The notes beneath the pieces are model-generated. The model did not search any database. It saw only the letters and a program-made list of their open reading frames with translations, and was not told the origin of the DNA. Source: CAYOPZ01 sp964406005 (lineage in GTDB: Bacteria; Bacteroidota; Bacteroidia; Bacteroidales; SM23-62). From it: 60,034 nucleotides of DNA. Made by a program: the position numbers and the translations under genes. The stretch spans positions 1-60,034 of the forward strand of contig CAYOPZ010000020.1 in assembly GCA_964406005.1 (NCBI GenBank). The letters run 5' to 3'. Shown piece after piece: positions 18,076 through 25,706 of this stretch; the first letter of the stretch is position 1; the number at the start of each line of letters is the position of its first letter.

Positions 18076-19596
18076 ATGCCGATCCTAAGCTCCATTGTCA
18101 ACTGGCTGAACATCAAGAGACTCCATCAGATTGACCTGTTCCGGAATTACCCCGCAGATGTTCAGCGCGAGGGATTGTTCAAACTGCTGGAACAGGCCGC
18201 TGACACCTGGTTCGGAAAGCAGTACGGCTTTGAACGGATCAGGACCATAAAAGAATTCCAGGAACGGGTGCCACTGGCCAGATATGAGGACCTGCAACCG
18301 GTTATCGCCAGGATTATGGAAGGTGAACGAAACCTTCTCTGGCCGAGCGAGATCAAATGGTTCGCCAAATCCTCAGGTACGACGAGCGACAAAAGCAAAT
18401 TCATTCCTGTCAGCTGGGAAGCGCTTGAGAATTGTCACTTCCGTGGAGGAAAAGATGTGATCGCAATATATGCCCAGAATTATCCCGACAATAAAATGCT
18501 CAGCGGCAAAGGACTGACACTGGGCGGCAGCCACCAGATCAGCAGCTACTCAAACCAGTCCTACTACGGGGACCTTTCAGCCATTCTTATTGAAAACCTG
18601 CCTTTCTGGGCGCACTTCATCCGTACCCCAAGCCAGGAGGTGGCCCTGCTTGACGAATGGGAAGAAAAGCTAGAGGTCATCACCAGGGAAACCATCCGCG
18701 ACAATGTTACGAGCCTTGCCGGAGTACCCTCGTGGAACCTTGTGCTGATCAAGCACATACTTAAACATACCGGGAAGACCAACCTGCTCGAGATCTGGCC
18801 GAATCTCGAACTTTTCATCCATGGAGGCGTCAGTTTCATTCCCTACAGGGACCAGTTCAATAAACTGATCCCGTCGGACAAAATGCACTACCTGGAAGTT
18901 TATAACGCCTCCGAAGGGCACTTTGCCATCCAGGATGTGCCCGGCAGGGACGATATGCTACTGATGCTGGATTACGGGATCTTTTATGAATTCATTCCTG
19001 CGGAAGAAGTTTTTCAGGACAATCCCAGGGTTCTGGCCCTTGAAGAAACAGAACCCGGAGTGAACTATGCCATTGTCATCTCGACCAACGGAGGTTTATG
19101 GCGTTACATAATCGGCGATACGGTGATATTCACTTCCACCTTCCCTCATAAAATAATAATCTCAGGACGCACCAGGCATTTCATCAATGCATTCGGGGAA
19201 GAGGTGATCATCGAGAATGCAGAAAGAGCACTTGAGATTGCCTGCAGAAAATCAAATGCCGTTCTGAGTGAATTTACTGCAGCACCCATTTTTATGGGAG
19301 ATGATGTGAAAGGCTCTCACGAGTGGCTCATCGAATTTGAAAAAGCGCCTGCCGATATGGATTATTTTACCAGTGTCCTGGATAATGCCCTTTGTTCCAT
19401 CAATTCGGATTACGAGGCGAAACGCTATAAATCCATTACCCTGGAAATGCCGACTGTACGAAATCTTCCAAAAGGTACGTTTTACAGATGGTTGAGTGAA
19501 AAGGGAAAGCTCGGGGGACAGAACAAGGTTCCCCGTCTTTCCAACGATCGGAAACTGGTCGACGAGATCATGTCAATGCAACCGGTACGCAGCTAA
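18076..19596 (+). CDS. GH3-family acyl-acid--amine ligase
   Basis: Protein of 506 residues of the GH3 branch of the ANL adenylating superfamily, first known from plant auxin-amido synthetases. Visible motifs: FAKSSGTTSDKSKFIP (nucleotide loop), YNASEGHFAIQ (second ATP motif) and LWRYIIGDTVIF. These enzymes adenylate a carboxylic acid and join it to an amino acid. The bacterial substrate is unknown; the family is common in Bacteroidota. It is packed between queA (2-base gap) and the exported protein at 19597 (no gap), so it is part of the same operon. Confidence 0.9.
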   Translation: MPILSSIVNWLNIKRLHQIDLFRNYPADVQREGLFKLLEQAADTWFGKQYGFERIRTIKEFQERVPLARYEDLQPVIARIMEGERNLLWPSEIKWFAKSSGTTSDKSKFIPVSWEALENCHFRGGKDVIAIYAQNYPDNKMLSGKGLTLGGSHQISSYSNQSYYGDLSAILIENLPFWAHFIRTPSQEVALLDEWEEKLEVITRETIRDNVTSLAGVPSWNLVLIKHILKHTGKTNLLEIWPNLELFIHGGVSFIPYRDQFNKLIPSDKMHYLEVYNASEGHFAIQDVPGRDDMLLMLDYGIFYEFIPAEEVFQDNPRVLALEETEPGVNYAIVISTNGGLWRYIIGDTVIFTSTFPHKIIISGRTRHFINAFGEEVIIENAERALEIACRKSNAVLSEFTAAPIFMGDDVKGSHEWLIEFEKAPADMDYFTSVLDNALCSINSDYEAKRYKSITLEMPTVRNLPKGTFYRWLSEKGKLGGQNKVPRLSNDRKLVDEIMSMQPVRS

Positions 19597-20382
19597 ATGC
19601 TCATATCCCTTATCATATCGGTTCTCCTCGGCGGGACCCAGCCGGCAGATTACCGGTTTATAGCTTCCGTGGAGGCCGCCGGCCGGATTCATCGTACGGA
19701 TCCCATCGGAAACGTCTACATCGCAAACGGCAATAACCTTAAAAAATTCGACGGAGAACAGCGCCCTGCTGCAGATTATACGAATTCCAACCTTGGAGAT
19801 ATTTTTTCGGTCGATGTTTCGGATCCCCTCCGGATCCTGTTGTATTTCAAGGACCATAACCAGATCGTATGGGTGGATAATTACCTCAGGGAGATCCGTA
19901 GTCCGGTCTTTCTGGATGCCATCGGAATCGATCAGGCAAAGCTGGTTTGTTCGTCCAGCCAGGGAGGATTCTGGGTATTGAACGGATTGAACAACCGGAT
20001 CCGGTATTATGATGCGCGCCTGCAGTTTGTTTATGAAAGCATAAGCCTGAATGCATTGACCGGCCCGGACATAAACCCGAGCCAGATGATCGAGAAAAAC
20101 AGGCAGCTGTACCTGAATATCCCCGGCACCGGGATCCTGGTTTTCGATCTCTTCGGAAATTACCTGAAAACCCTGGTTGTAGATGCACCGTCAGAATTCC
20201 AGGTAACCGAACGTTATCTTTACTATTTTAAGGAGGGTCAATTGTATAGTTATCATCTGATTACCGCTGAAGTTATCCCGGTGGAGCTTCCCGACAGCAG
20301 GGACGTTCTATATGCGGAGCTGCAGCCCGGATTCATGTATCTATTCACAGAAAGGGGCTTTCGTGTTTACTCCCTGCAATAA
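19597..20382 (+). CDS. Exported propeller-like protein of unknown function
   Basis: Protein of 261 residues. The start ATG directly follows the GH3 stop. A short hydrophobic N-terminus (LISLIISVLLGG) suggests export. The rest is strand-rich with blade-like turns (PIGNVYIANGNNLKKFDG, SQGGFWVLNGLNNRIRYYD, FDLFGNYLKTL), as in a small beta-propeller, and has no catalytic motif that I recognise. The genes before and after are the GH3 ligase and a deoxynucleoside kinase. Confidence 0.8.
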   Translation: MLISLIISVLLGGTQPADYRFIASVEAAGRIHRTDPIGNVYIANGNNLKKFDGEQRPAADYTNSNLGDIFSVDVSDPLRILLYFKDHNQIVWVDNYLREIRSPVFLDAIGIDQAKLVCSSSQGGFWVLNGLNNRIRYYDARLQFVYESISLNALTGPDINPSQMIEKNRQLYLNIPGTGILVFDLFGNYLKTLVVDAPSEFQVTERYLYYFKEGQLYSYHLITAEVIPVELPDSRDVLYAELQPGFMYLFTERGFRVYSLQ

Positions 20383-20409
20383 TTCCCGTCAGGCAAAAAT
20401 GGATGGAAT

Positions 20410-20425
20410 TATTTTTGTACATTCG
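20410..20425 (+). promoter_or_regulatory. Candidate promoter for the deoxynucleoside kinase
   Basis: Two overlapping -7-like boxes: TATTTTTG (20410-20417, exact TAnnTTTG) and TACATTCG (20418-20425, one mismatch). The ATG is at 20456. The TTTGTACATT core recurs in the M16 peptidase promoter near 30540 (minus). Confidence 0.45.
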
Positions 20426-20455
20426 TGGGATTCACGGCTGTAAACAAGGATCACC

Positions 20456-21070
20456 ATGTATATCGGGATTGCAGGCAATATCGGTTCCGGGAAAACCACT
20501 TTGGCTTCCCTGCTGGCCAAGCATTACAAATGGGACCCCCGTTATGAGGATGTGGATGACAATCCGTACCTGAATGATTTTTACCAGGACATGCAACGTT
20601 GGTCCTTTAACCTTCAGATCTATTTCCTGAACAGCCGGTTTAACCAGATCATTGAAATCCGCAAATCGGGCAAGGATGTGATCCAGGACAGGACAATATA
20701 CGAAGATGCATACATATTCGCCCCAAACCTTCATTCAATGGGGCTGATGACAACCCGTGACTTTGAGAATTATTTCACCCTGTTTAATCTTGTCAGTTCC
20801 CTGATCGACCCCCCGGACCTGATCATCTACCTGAGGGCATCCATACCCACCCTGGTCAACCAGATACAGAAGCGGGGAAGAAAATATGAAAGCAGCATAC
20901 GTCTCGATTACCTGAAAAGACTGAATGAACGCTACGAAGCATGGATTGAATCATACAATCTCGGGAAGCTGCTGATCATTGATGCAGACAATCTCAACTT
21001 CCCTGAGAACAAGGATGATCTGAGCACAGTGATTGATAGAATAAACGCAGAATTGCACGGGTTGTTCTAG
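20456..21070 (+). CDS. Deoxynucleoside kinase
   Basis: Protein of 204 residues of the dNK/dCK/dGK family. It has the P-loop GNIGSGKTT (residues 6-14), the DRTIYED segment that corresponds to the family's ERS/DRS motif, and a lid arginine cluster QIQKRGRKYES. It phosphorylates deoxynucleosides in the salvage pathway with ATP; specificity cannot be read from sequence alone. Its last 4 bases overlap the end of the convergent PfkB kinase gene. Confidence 0.93.
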   Translation: MYIGIAGNIGSGKTTLASLLAKHYKWDPRYEDVDDNPYLNDFYQDMQRWSFNLQIYFLNSRFNQIIEIRKSGKDVIQDRTIYEDAYIFAPNLHSMGLMTTRDFENYFTLFNLVSSLIDPPDLIIYLRASIPTLVNQIQKRGRKYESSIRLDYLKRLNERYEAWIESYNLGKLLIIDADNLNFPENKDDLSTVIDRINAELHGLF

Positions 21071-22050
21071 TCGCTGCATACCTCCGCAACCATCTCCTTC
21101 ACCCTTGCCCATCTTTCCCGGTCCAGCTTGGCCCCGATCACTTCCGTAACATATGCCCCCAGGATGGATCCGACTTCCCCGCAGGTTTTCAATGTCTGCC
21201 CTACGGACAAGCCGTACAGGAAACCTGCAGCATACAGATCCCCGGCCCCGGTTGAATCAATGCTGTTCACTTTCCGGATCCCGATTGTGTATTCTTCCCG
21301 TCCGCTTTTCACCATGGATCCCTTGCTGCCCATCTTGACAGCGGCAATACGTACCATTTGGGACATCCGGTCCAGTGCACCCTCCCCCTTCCTTCCGGTC
21401 AGGGATTCTGCCTCGCTTTCATTGGCCAGTATGATATCCACATAATCCAGTATGAGGGATTCGAGCAGGTCGCGGTAATCCTTTACCACATTATAGCTGG
21501 CCATATCTATGGACACCGTAAGTCCGTGTGATTTTGCAAGGCGGAGCGACTTGCTGATCAGCTCCCTGTTCTGTACGAGGTATCCTTCGATGTGAAAGTA
21601 CTTATACCCTTCAAATATATCCGAGCTTATATCTGTCTCGTTCAAATCTACGGCAGCACCCAGGTAAGTGGCAAATGTCCTTTCCGAATCCTTGCTTATT
21701 AGGGCAATGGAACGGCCCGTTTCTTCCAGGCTATGAAACAATACCGGTTCGATATGGTTTTCTTCCAGGTCCTTTTCAAAAAACTTACCCAGGTTGTCTT
21801 TCCCGATTTTACCGACAAATCCCGTTTTTACCCCCAGATGTGCCAGTCCGTGTATGGTATTGGCGGCGGATCCGCCTGAAGATTGCTGTTTCTGAAGACC
21901 CAGGGTACCGGCCAGCAGGCGGTTCGAAAATTCTTTTGAAACCAACTGCATACTTCCTTTGGGAAGGGCAAAATCCCTGAGGGTTTTGTCGCTCTTCAGA
22001 AGGGTCATCACATCCACCAGGGCATTGCCCATTCCCAGTACTTTGCTCAT
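21067..22050 (-). CDS. PfkB-family kinase (adenosine kinase-like)
   Basis: Protein of 327 residues. N-terminal VLGMGNALVDVM and the first PfkB signature region SGGSAANTIHGLAHLG are present, as is the second signature DSTGAGDLYAAGFLYG with the catalytic aspartate. The overall form resembles bacterial adenosine-kinase-like proteins more than fructokinase, but the substrate is not certain. The gene converges on the deoxynucleoside kinase with a 4-base overlap, so both nucleoside-salvage-type kinases sit tail to tail. Confidence 0.92.
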   Translation of the reverse strand: MSKVLGMGNALVDVMTLLKSDKTLRDFALPKGSMQLVSKEFSNRLLAGTLGLQKQQSSGGSAANTIHGLAHLGVKTGFVGKIGKDNLGKFFEKDLEENHIEPVLFHSLEETGRSIALISKDSERTFATYLGAAVDLNETDISSDIFEGYKYFHIEGYLVQNRELISKSLRLAKSHGLTVSIDMASYNVVKDYRDLLESLILDYVDIILANESEAESLTGRKGEGALDRMSQMVRIAAVKMGSKGSMVKSGREEYTIGIRKVNSIDSTGAGDLYAAGFLYGLSVGQTLKTCGEVGSILGAYVTEVIGAKLDRERWARVKEMVAEVCSD

Positions 22051-22133
22051 GGATCGGAGGCTTGAATTAATTATACAAATATATTGGATATTTCACATTA
22101 ACCTAGTATTTTCGCATGGCAAATCCAAGCCCT

Positions 22134-22207
22134 TCCTCAGTAGCTCAGCTGGTTAGAGCATCTGACTGTTAATCAGAGGGTCGCTGGTTCGAGTCCAGCC
22201 TGAGGAG
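22134..22207 (+). tRNA. tRNA-Asn (GTT)
   Basis: Acceptor stem TCCTCAG / CTGAGGA pairs fully. D arm, anticodon stem TCTGA/TCAGA with loop CTGTTAA (anticodon GTT) and T arm GGTTCGAGTCC are intact. The discriminator base is G at 22207. The CCA end is not encoded in full (GCAT follows). Confidence 0.97.
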
Positions 22208-22241
22208 CATCGCCGTACCTTATTGAATAATGTACCGACAT

Positions 22242-22805
22242 TCAATTCCGGGCAGTCCTGTACCATCTCAGTCTTCTTTTCGGAGTCATGTATTCCGGGT
22301 CATGAACAAAACGCACGTCTTCGATGGTATAGAATGCATGGGGATTGAACTGTTTTACCAGTTCAACCACTTCCCCGATCACCTTTCTCTTCAGGATAAG
22401 GAAAAGGATCCCCACCTCGCCGTCCCTGCCCTGACCGTTGGAGATTGTTACGCTGTACCCCCTTTCACGCAGGGTCCGGACCAGGTCCTCCGCATCCGCC
22501 CGGGTGATGATGCGCAACAGTTCATAGCCCAAAGCAATCCTTTCCTCAATACGCATGCCCACATATGTGCCCATCGCGAACCCTGCTGCATAGCCGACAT
22601 ATGTAAGCCAGTTATCTAGATTCTCCATGATCCTTGTGATTGTGATGATCCAGATCAGTACCTGGAAGAATCCGATATATGGAGCCAGCCTGCGGTAACC
22701 CTTCGAGACCATGATAACGCGGATCGTATCAAGCGACACATCCGTGATGCGTGCAAGAAAGATCAATAAGGGAAGTATGATATAGTCAAAATATAATGGG
22801 TCCAT
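22242..22805 (-). CDS. DUF2179 / UPF0316 membrane protein
   Basis: Protein of 187 residues with three N-terminal membrane helices (about 8-30, 38-58, 65-85; VGYAAGFAMGTYVGMRIEE is the family segment) and a C-terminal soluble DUF2179 domain (about 95-175: RGYSVTISNGQGRDGEVGILFLILKR). The soluble domain resembles those that bind nucleotides in related membrane proteins, but the function is unknown. It is 6 bases downstream of the deoxyhypusine-synthase-like gene and is the last gene of the polyamine operon. Whether it moves or senses polyamines is speculation. Confidence 0.88.
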   Translation of the reverse strand: MDPLYFDYIILPLLIFLARITDVSLDTIRVIMVSKGYRRLAPYIGFFQVLIWIITITRIMENLDNWLTYVGYAAGFAMGTYVGMRIEERIALGYELLRIITRADAEDLVRTLRERGYSVTISNGQGRDGEVGILFLILKRKVIGEVVELVKQFNPHAFYTIEDVRFVHDPEYMTPKRRLRWYRTARN

Positions 22806-22811
22806 ACTGCA

Positions 22812-23834
22812 TTATCTGTCACTGAACAATTGCTGCCATCTTTTGGCCTGCCTGTTCTTCCAGTTCCCCTTATGATAAATATAACTTGCGATAAGCGGGA
22901 GCACCGTGGTGGCCTCGGCGTAAACCATCTGCTCGTATACGGTATCCACCTTGCCCCATGACGATGCCTCTTTTAGTGTCGATCCCGAACATGCGCCATC
23001 CCTGGCATCTGCCACTGTGATTTGTACTGCATACCTGTGCGCCGGAACCTCCATGCCCAGGATTTCGGCACATACGACAGTGTCCTGGACAAAATTCTTG
23101 GGGACTCCCCCGCCGATCATGAAAAGACCGCTCCGGGGAGACTTCATTTTAATCATGGTCAGTTCACGAAAATCCTTTACAGAATCGATGGACACATGCC
23201 TTTCGGGATTTTCCCACTGATGTTTTACCAATCCGAATCCCGCACTGCTGTCGCTGAAAGCAGGGCAAAAAACAGGGACATCTTTTTCATATGCCGTTTG
23301 CACCAGTGAATTCTTTTTCACTGCGTGCCGGCTAAGGAATTTCCCCATCTCACTGACAAATTCCCTCGACGAGTAAACACCCGGAGGTAATGTGCCGGCA
23401 ATATCGCATATTGTCCGGTCGCATACCTGCAATTCATTTTCATTAATAAAGGTATCGTATATCCGGTCTATGTAAAGTTCCCTGAGTTCCCTGTCATCCC
23501 CTTGAAGTTGTCCGCGGTAATGGTGAAAACCGAGCGCTTCGAAGAAATCCATATCCACAACGGCTGCACCCGTTGCAACGATTACATCAACCATATTGTA
23601 TCTTACCAGATCCGAATATAGCTGCATGCATCCGCCGGCGCCCGTACTGCCGGCAAGCGTCAGAAGAATTGTTGCTTCCGCGTCCCTCAGCATCATATCA
23701 AATATATCCGCTGCCCGTGCCGTATCCCGTGAACTGAAAGACATATTCCTCATGCTGTCGATTATGGTCCCAGCATCAAATGAGGTAATATCGATATGGT
23801 GTATTTTATCTTTCAGTAAATCTTTCTTTTTCAT
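22812..23834 (-). CDS. Deoxyhypusine synthase-like enzyme (probable homospermidine synthase)
   Basis: Protein of 340 residues of the deoxyhypusine synthase family. The NAD region is visible (LTLAGSTGAGG, VDVIVATGAAVVD), as is the catalytic lysine K295 in ASSWGKVDT, matching the SWGK of eukaryotic and archaeal enzymes. Bacteria lack eIF5A, and bacterial members are thought to make homospermidine or related polyamines from putrescine using the same lysine imine. The gene follows agmatinase by 14 bases, and agmatinase makes putrescine, which supports that role. The specific product is inferred. Confidence 0.88.
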   Translation of the reverse strand: MKKKDLLKDKIHHIDITSFDAGTIIDSMRNMSFSSRDTARAADIFDMMLRDAEATILLTLAGSTGAGGCMQLYSDLVRYNMVDVIVATGAAVVDMDFFEALGFHHYRGQLQGDDRELRELYIDRIYDTFINENELQVCDRTICDIAGTLPPGVYSSREFVSEMGKFLSRHAVKKNSLVQTAYEKDVPVFCPAFSDSSAGFGLVKHQWENPERHVSIDSVKDFRELTMIKMKSPRSGLFMIGGGVPKNFVQDTVVCAEILGMEVPAHRYAVQITVADARDGACSGSTLKEASSWGKVDTVYEQMVYAEATTVLPLIASYIYHKGNWKNRQAKRWQQLFSDR

Positions 23835-23848
23835 TATATATGCTTCTT

Positions 23849-24691
23849 CTAATTAAACCTGTAACCCAGTATTTTATAAATCAGCTTTGCTGCGAGAAAA
23901 TCAGGCGCCCTGTCATGCTTTGAAGGGCATAGTTCCACAACATCAAAGCCCACGAGTTCCTTTTCACTTGCCACCCTGCGAACGAGTGCAAGCACCGTAT
24001 ACCAGTCCATCCCTCCCGGTTCCGGCGTGCCGGTTGAGGGCATAATCGAAGGATCGAAAACATCAAGGTCAAGTGTCAAGTATACCTGGCCGGAAAGCGT
24101 ATCCAGAACCTCGGTCATCCAGTTCCCGTCCTGCCGGATTTCTTCGGCATAGAACATCCTGCCAGGTTCAATATATTGCTTCTCCCGAATGTCAAGACTC
24201 CGTATTCCGACCTGTGTAGCGGGGCATATTTCACGGATCCTTGCCATAACACAGGCATGATTGTACGGGGACCCCTGGTACTCCTGGCGCATATCCGCAT
24301 GTGCATCGAGCTGGAGAACAGACATACCGGGATATTGCTTGTTATGCGCCCTGACAGCCCCGACCGACACCGTATGTTCGCCGCCAAGAGTCACCACAAA
24401 TTTTCTCTGTCCAAGCCATTCTCCCACACGCTTGTTAACAAGGTTTACCATCATTTCGGCCGAAGACGGAACGACAAGATGATCATCCGTAAAAATGCCC
24501 CTGCGATATACTTCACCCCCGGTTTCCGTATCATATAGTTCCATATTCCTGGATGCATCGAAGATCGCTGCAGGTCCCTTTGCGGATCCCCTCAACCAGG
24601 TGCTCGTTGCATCATAGGGTACAGGCAGCAATACTATCCTGGAGTGCTTTCTGTTGGCGAAGGACGCCGGAAGATCACCGTAGCCGACCAT
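23849..24691 (-). CDS. speB: Agmatinase (ureohydrolase family)
   Basis: I chose ATG 24691, which shares one base with the stop of the decarboxylase gene (TGATG) and gives 280 residues; an ATG at 24736 would overlap that gene. The manganese-binding motifs are all present: LGGEHTVS, QLDAHADMR and LTLDLDVFDPSIMPSTGTPEPGG. The enzyme splits agmatine to putrescine and urea. With the decarboxylase upstream it forms the arginine to agmatine to putrescine route. Confidence 0.94.
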   Translation of the reverse strand: MVGYGDLPASFANRKHSRIVLLPVPYDATSTWLRGSAKGPAAIFDASRNMELYDTETGGEVYRRGIFTDDHLVVPSSAEMMVNLVNKRVGEWLGQRKFVVTLGGEHTVSVGAVRAHNKQYPGMSVLQLDAHADMRQEYQGSPYNHACVMARIREICPATQVGIRSLDIREKQYIEPGRMFYAEEIRQDGNWMTEVLDTLSGQVYLTLDLDVFDPSIMPSTGTPEPGGMDWYTVLALVRRVASEKELVGFDVVELCPSKHDRAPDFLAAKLIYKILGYRFN

Positions 24692-25281
24692 CAGGATCCC
24701 AGTTTTATTACAGGATGATAATAGGAAGTGAAACAAAGCGCCGCCAGAGCCGTTCCATATCTTTTACGGGGAATGAATGATTCCGACAGGATATGCTCAT
24801 CCCCCAGAGAATACTCCCGGCTGAAACCATTGTGGTAAAGCTCCTGAAGGCTTGCTTTGAGCCTGTGCTCCAGCTCCCCGGGTCCAAAGTTCCCCTGGTG
24901 CTCACAAACCAGCCCTCCGTACCTGGATGAATCTATCCTGTCGAAAAGCCAGGCGTAAATGATCCCGGCAGTTGCCTGCTCTCCTTTAACTGCATTGCAT
25001 GCGGACATGATTGATTCCATCACAGCCCCGTGCGGGATGCCTTCCGGCTTTTTAACCCTGGAAGCCATACCCGGCAGGATGGAGGAATATGTCATTACAT
25101 TGCACATCTCGATGCCCGCAGCCTTGAGTGCAAGATGGTATGAACCTGCGTGGATGGCTATATCGCTTTCACCTGTACCGCAGGTTTCGAAATAATGTAC
25201 GGGGATCCTGTTTCCGGTATAATATCCTGTTCCCTGAACAGGAGCAATTAATATGTCATTGGTTGTGATTGATTTTCGCAT
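24691..25281 (-). CDS. pdaD: Pyruvoyl-dependent arginine decarboxylase
   Basis: Protein of 196 residues. The self-cleavage site is the Ser-Ser of NVMTYSSILPG (S66-S67), where the chain splits and the new N-terminal serine becomes the pyruvoyl cofactor. Family segments TGNRIPVHYFETCGTGESD, HGAVMESIMSA and SREYSLGDEHILSESF also fit. The enzyme turns arginine into agmatine with no PLP. First gene of the pdaD-speB-DHS-like-DUF2179 operon. This enzyme type is best known from archaea and chlamydiae, so horizontal origin is possible. Confidence 0.93.
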   Translation of the reverse strand: MRKSITTNDILIAPVQGTGYYTGNRIPVHYFETCGTGESDIAIHAGSYHLALKAAGIEMCNVMTYSSILPGMASRVKKPEGIPHGAVMESIMSACNAVKGEQATAGIIYAWLFDRIDSSRYGGLVCEHQGNFGPGELEHRLKASLQELYHNGFSREYSLGDEHILSESFIPRKRYGTALAALCFTSYYHPVIKLGS

Positions 25282-25706
25282 GATTTCCCATTTTATTGTA
25301 AATACTGGAATTATCCGTACATCCCGGATTACTGCAACCCGGGTGAAAAATGGGAATCCAGGATCAGACCCTGATCTTCATGCGCAGAAATAAAAGAAAA
25401 CGGAAAATGAACAAAACATAAAAACTGAACCATGAGCTGGTTCTGCCGTACTGGACAGGCGTCCGAGCATATTTTATGTTGAGAGGCATCTGCGTAAAAA
25501 ACTCATATACAACTGGCAGAATTACTATAATGGTTTGTAAAAATAAATAAAAAAACAATACACCTGCCGGCAGGTCAGAATTTGATCCGAATGATTTCAT
25601 GGATTCTTCCTTATATTTTGACTTTTATTTCTTTATGTTGTAAATTTTAATCCTGAAAAAGACTGTTAACCTTGTTCTGGAATTAACCGGATATATTCTC
25701 CAAATC
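25282..25706. other. Intergenic region between the polyamine operon and the FISUMP gene
   Basis: A divergent promoter region of about 425 bases. It holds a hairpin around 25359-25374 (GATCAG/CTGATC, 3-base loop), a 14-bp perfect palindrome at 25562-25575 (ACCTGCCGGCAGGT) and A/T-rich stretches. One weak reading frame is listed separately (25364-25600, minus). Confidence 0.5.
25364..25600 (-). CDS. Doubtful small membrane protein
   Basis: A 78-codon frame with two hydrophobic stretches (GVLFFYLFLQTIIVILPVVY and WFSFYVLFIFRFLLFL). No family match that I know. The A/T-rich sequence alone can give such Phe/Leu-rich readings, and its stop lies inside a hairpin. It could be a small membrane protein read together with pdaD, but I regard it as more likely spurious. 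Confidence 0.2.
   Translation of the reverse strand: MKSFGSNSDLPAGVLFFYLFLQTIIVILPVVYEFFTQMPLNIKYARTPVQYGRTSSWFSFYVLFIFRFLLFLRMKIRV

Noticed and set aside
22812..23834. True deoxyhypusine synthase that modifies EF-P (51896-52465)
   Set aside because: EF-P is not the hypusine substrate eIF5A, and the gene sits with agmatinase and arginine decarboxylase, so polyamine synthesis explains it better.
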